Shown here: positions 61,209 to 64,000 of the stretch, one piece after another
Layout: the number at the start of each line of letters is the position of its first letter
How positions within the stretch are numbered: the first letter of the stretch is position 1
Source of the DNA: Paenibacillus sp. BSR1-1
GTDB taxonomy: Bacteria; Bacillota; Bacilli; Bacillales; Cytobacillaceae
DNA length: 64,000 nt
Assembly: GCF_030403775.1 (NCBI RefSeq)
Contig: NZ_JAQMWQ010000004.1
Span: forward strand, 62,001 to 126,000
Reading direction: 5' to 3'
Notes under the pieces: generated by a model
Told to the model about the DNA's origin: nothing
What the model saw: the letters and a program-made list of their open reading frames with translations, nothing else
Databases searched by the model: none
Made by a program: the position numbers and the translations under genes

Positions 61209-61293
61209 GATTGTTCCTCCCTATTTCATTTAAGACATCGGGTAATTAATATTGGCACCGACTATCCCTAACATTCCCTATATAAAGAATGGA

Positions 61294-61557
61294 TTATCGA
61301 CTTTTAACCAAAAGGTTAACGGCTTCTTTCACTAAATCTTCAGCACTCTTTCCATCAGACTCTTCGGCTTTACGAACACATTCGACTAAATTTGAACTAA
61401 CAATTACACCTATTGTTCGGTCAATTGCTGTTCTAGCCGCAGATAATTGAGTAATAACCTCTTTACAGTCCTTATCTTCTTCCATTAATCGTAAAATTCC
61501 TCTTAATTGCCCTTCAATCCGTTTTACTCTATTTTTAACCTGATCATTGTAATCCAT
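61294..61557 (-). CDS. cstR: CstR-type persulfide-sensing repressor (CsoR/RcnR family)
   Basis: 87 residues, all-helical CsoR fold (KNRVKRIEGQLRGILRLMEE). Cys31 and Cys60 match the two reactive Cys of staphylococcal CstR. The copper-ligand His of CsoR is absent (SSNLVEC), so it senses persulfide, not copper. ATG at 61557 after TGGAGGCTATTACT; the longer frame begins in the operator. It should repress its own gene and the sulfur operon at 46.7-50.5 kb through TATACCC-N4-GGGTATA sites. Confidence 0.9.
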   Translation of the reverse strand: MDYNDQVKNRVKRIEGQLRGILRLMEEDKDCKEVITQLSAARTAIDRTIGVIVSSNLVECVRKAEESDGKSAEDLVKEAVNLLVKSR

Positions 61558-61628
61558 AGTAATAGCCTCCAGATCCTGTTCCTTAATATTTTTTTCAAAA
61601 CAAGGAACAACTTTGACATGCTTTATAT

Positions 61629-61646
61629 TATACCCTAAAGGGTATA
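61629..61646. promoter_or_regulatory. Perfect CstR operator in front of cstR
   Basis: TATACCC-TAAA-GGGTATA, a perfect inverted repeat, about 70 bp upstream of the cstR start. It implies autoregulation, and it defines the sites found at 49369, 50273, 50565 and 50694. Confidence 0.85.
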
Positions 61647-61751
61647 TTGTCAAACAATCCAAATTCTTCTCATCCTAAGTATTATGTATAAACTTTCTTG
61701 TACGTAACACATTATGAATAGAATTGAATCAAACTTGAAAGGAGCTTTACT

Positions 61752-62018
61752 ATGCAGACTAATCAAGTACCTATTCCCAATCCACCGCCTGCAATCACCA
61801 CAAAAGATCTATCTTATATAAAGGATGCTTTATCCTGGGAGCTTTTAGCTTTTAAGAAATTTCATTTTTTAGCACAGAATGCAACCAATCCACAATTTAA
61901 GCAAGCTTTGGATAAAGCCGGACAAATGCATCAAAATCATTATCAAAGTTTACTATCCCATCTGCAGGTCGATAACAATTCGATATTAGCCAGCCTGCCT
62001 AAAACGCAGCAACAGTAA
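61752..62018 (+). CDS. CotF-like spore-coat-associated protein (short)
   Basis: 88 residues. A Pro/Gln/Thr-rich start leads to two helices resembling the CotF ferritin-like fold (LSYIKDALSWELLAFKKFHF, GQMHQNHYQSLLSHL). ATG at 61752 after AAAGGAGC. It is paired with the next gene and probably made in the mother cell. Confidence 0.75.
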   Translation: MQTNQVPIPNPPPAITTKDLSYIKDALSWELLAFKKFHFLAQNATNPQFKQALDKAGQMHQNHYQSLLSHLQVDNNSILASLPKTQQQ

Positions 62019-62053
62019 TGGTAGCCGAATTAATAACTACGGAGGTTCAGTGA

Positions 62054-62428
62054 ATGCAAAATCAACAAATGCCAAATCAGCAAATGCAAAGTCAGCAGTC
62101 GCAAAACCCAAATCAAATTGCGAACCCGCAAACCGGACAATTACCGACAGTAAAAAGCCCTGAGATGAACGACCGTGACTTCTTAAATGATGGACTCAGC
62201 ACTTGCAAGTATTTAACGGACAGCTTAAACACTGCTGTACGTGAAGCTAGCCATGATAAGCTGCATGCTGATTTACTTCAAATTCTGAACGAAACGCACC
62301 AAAGCTGTCGGGAGCTGTATTTATTAATGTTTCAAAATGGCTGGTATAAGCTTGAAGCAGAGGAGCAGCAAAAAATTGATCAAGCTTATCAGCAATTCAG
62401 CAATTACTCTTCACAATTTCCATATTAA
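62054..62428 (+). CDS. CotF-family spore coat protein
   Basis: 124 residues. The first 30 are a Gln/Asn/Met repeat, followed by the CotF domain (FLNDGLSTCKYLTDSLNTAV, ILNETHQSCRELYLLMFQNG). ATG at 62054 after CGGAGG. A structural coat protein or ferritin-like component; made with its neighbour. Confidence 0.82.
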   Translation: MQNQQMPNQQMQSQQSQNPNQIANPQTGQLPTVKSPEMNDRDFLNDGLSTCKYLTDSLNTAVREASHDKLHADLLQILNETHQSCRELYLLMFQNGWYKLEAEEQQKIDQAYQQFSNYSSQFPY

Positions 62429-62431
62429 GTT

Positions 62432-62465
62432 GCAAAAGCCTGGTCAGGTTAAACCAGGCTTTTGC
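62432..62465 (+). terminator. Terminator of the coat genes
   Basis: GCAAAAGCCTGG pairs with CCAGGCTTTTGC, ten-base loop, immediately past the stop. Confidence 0.8.
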
Positions 62466-62472
62466 GGTTCTT

Positions 62473-63330
62473 TTAAGTTGTTATTCGGGGTAACTTATTC
62501 AAAGGCAGCAAGAGCGCCAAAAAATGTTCAAATGGCATTTCGCAAGCCTCATACTTTTCAAATAGGTCAAGCATCGTAACTTGATTCTCGACAATATGTT
62601 TTTCGTAAACCCCTTCGTGTACCAAAGCTTCCAATTCATATTTATGAGGAGGACAAACCGTATACGCAGCTAGTTCCAGGATTTGTTTGCGGCTCGCAGG
62701 TGCCTCTAAATTTACATATTGGCTCAGAAGCTCATGTAAACTTACAGGATAATTGAACGGCAAATGAGAAACTCCTTTTCTACTGGTTGAGATAACCACT
62801 TGTTCATCCCCATTGAATTGAAAACGTCGGAGAATGCGATTGATATTACTTTGTACGACATCGTACTTCATAGAAAAAGAAGAATCCTTTGAATTATGAA
62901 TAAATTGAACCCTCAATTCCTTTCCCTCTGCTTCTCTATGTTTATTGAGAGTTAGCCCAAAAACCTTGCATGCATCCATCAATAATTGCGTTTTCCAGAC
63001 TTCCACTTGTTTTTCAAATTCACCGCTTGCATCCGCTTCCTCGAATTGAAAATCTTTCAGCCCCTTTACTCGCAAGCTTTTCATCTATTAATCTTGGTAT
63101 ATCCTGATAGGTACTAGCCCAGTTACGGTCTCCGCATCCAAGCACTGCAAAACGAACTCCAGTTAATTCCCTTTCATCTATCTGATCCAGCCAATGAACA
63201 AATTTCCGTGCATTCCTAGGCGGTTTACCGTTATATGAGGAAGTGATGATAATAACGGCCCCATCTTTTGGCAAACTTCCTATGTGCTCGTCAGGAGGAG
63301 CTGCCTTGCTATTCCGGCAGCTATTCCAAA
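62473..63330 (-). pseudogene. Remnant of a CYP102 (P450 BM3-type) reductase domain
   Basis: Three pieces in different frames. Near 63310, GIAAGIARQ resembles the FMN loop start. From 63274, AVIIITSSYNGKPPRNARKF and FAVLGCGDRNWASTYQDIP match the flavodoxin domain of P450 BM3-type proteins. From 63084, the FAD-linker region with TVCPPHKYELEALV and KYEACEMPFEHFLALLLP follows. The P450 domain and the NADPH-binding end are missing. Confidence 0.75.
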
Positions 63331-63899
63331 TTATCTAATATATTTTCATTCTGAGAATCTTCTTTAAAGGTCAGAACCTCTTCAACAGGCTGATAGGACT
63401 CACCATAAAAGTATTGATCCTTATAAGTGTGAATCAAGTCATATGTTTTTTTCATCGCTTCAAAAATCATCTCTTCAGATTCATTGTTCGGCGCCCAATA
63501 GAGGATTTCCATTGCATTGATTTCATTGGTCGCCAGCGACCGCCTTCTATACCCGATAGAATGGGCATGCTCGAAGCCTTCCCGTTTATAATAACGCAGC
63601 CGCTTTTCTGTATCACTGTCTTCGTAGTTAACTGGCTCCACTTCAAGAATAATCGGTTTACCCTTTTGCTTCATTTTTTCCATCAGTTTATGACCAAGTC
63701 CCTGGCCGCGGGCATTTTTTGATACAAAAAGGTAATCGATAAAAACAAAATTGTCGAGTTCAACGTACATTAAAACATGATTGGGTCCCTCATCCTTATG
63801 ATAAATATCGGAACGTTCTTTTAGCAGGGTTTCCATATGTTCTTTTGATTTCATTTCCTCAACTGGAAAGTATTGATTCAATTTTTCATACCAATGCAT
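63321..63899 (-). CDS. GNAT-family N-acetyltransferase
   Basis: 192 residues. The acetyl-CoA loop is LFVSKNARGQGLGHKLMEKM near residues 60-80, preceded by a beta strand (YVELDNFVFIDYLF). The C-terminal half is long for the family. ATG at 63899 with little ribosome-binding sequence in view. The acceptor is unknown. Confidence 0.8.
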   Translation of the reverse strand: MHWYEKLNQYFPVEEMKSKEHMETLLKERSDIYHKDEGPNHVLMYVELDNFVFIDYLFVSKNARGQGLGHKLMEKMKQKGKPIILEVEPVNYEDSDTEKRLRYYKREGFEHAHSIGYRRRSLATNEINAMEILYWAPNNESEEMIFEAMKKTYDLIHTYKDQYFYGESYQPVEEVLTFKEDSQNENILDNLE

Positions 63900-63903
63900 A
63901 GGT

Positions 63904-63939
63904 ATACTTCTTTATGGAAAAATTTCATAAAAGAAGTAT
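63904..63939. repeat. Inverted repeat upstream of the GNAT gene
   Basis: ATACTTCTTTATG faces CATAAAAGAAGTAT with one unpaired base, nine-base loop. It lies 5-40 bp before the GNAT start. Could be an operator or a terminator from the gene to the right of the window. Confidence 0.5.
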
Positions 63940-64000
63940 GTGTTAAATTTCAAACTCCCATTCGTCTCTTAAGATTAAATAGAGCACCAATAGAATGTTT

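Noticed and set aside
61252..61267. Plus-strand TTGGCACCGACTATCC as a sigma-54 promoter
   Set aside because: No -12 element at the right distance.

Overview
The window looks like a chromosome, or possibly a large replicon, of an endospore-forming member of the Bacillaceae. It is AT-rich, has strong AGGAGG-type ribosome binding sites, uses GTG and TTG starts often, and carries FxsA, LCP, YkvA, CotF-like coat proteins and CstR. I see no rRNA, tRNA or CRISPR. Almost everything from 2.5 to 31 kb lies on the minus strand.

Left part (1-15.4 kb): a sigma-54 enhancer-binding activator (CBS-CBS-PAS-PAS-AAA-Fis) sits beside a coenzyme F420 gene cluster: an ECF S-component, cofE, a HyuA/HyuB pair (HyuB ends in a zinc-ribbon tail), an F420-type luciferase-like oxidoreductase, an acyl-CoA ligase, cofD, cofC and F420:NADP oxidoreductase, followed by a second ligase with its own promoter. 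Clear -24/-12 promoters precede the S-component gene and the second ligase, and a weaker one faces out of the window at the left edge. All three carry the same upstream inverted-repeat-like site. I infer one regulon that makes and uses F420 to oxidise a substrate, possibly a secondary alcohol to a ketone that is then carboxylated and CoA-activated. No Fo synthase gene is present.

Middle part (15.4-31.4 kb): an operon with an LLM flavin monooxygenase (frameshifted at an A7 run), two flavin reductases, an Fe-alcohol dehydrogenase and a DMT exporter; an IclR regulator; an orphan TubZ-like GTPase; then a partly decayed hydroxyacyl-CoA region (AbfD-type 4-hydroxybutyryl-CoA dehydratase, 3-hydroxyacyl-CoA dehydrogenase, Fe-ADH, SDR, GarR-like dehydrogenase, and wrecked thiolase, metallo-beta-lactamase and ligase genes). 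Three more sigma-54 promoters lie here. A 180-bp GC-rich repeat occurs once complete and once as a half copy.

Right part (31.4-64 kb): secreted GDPD and a multidomain GH18 chitinase; an IS3-type transposase remnant; envelope genes (FxsA, LCP, DedA, PAP2, DedA-pseudoPAP2 fusion); a persulfide/sulfane-sulfur cluster (TusA, rhodanese, DsrE, rhodanese-MBL dioxygenase, TauE) whose operators match the one in front of cstR at 61.6 kb; the 2-aminoethylphosphonate uptake and degradation operon with a DeoR regulator; tandem DUF1259 genes; DoxX; a HesB-like gene whose reading frame is interrupted only by a TGA at the conserved Cys position, followed by a SECIS-like hairpin, so probably a selenoprotein; spore-coat genes; a CYP102 reductase remnant; and a GNAT acetyltransferase.
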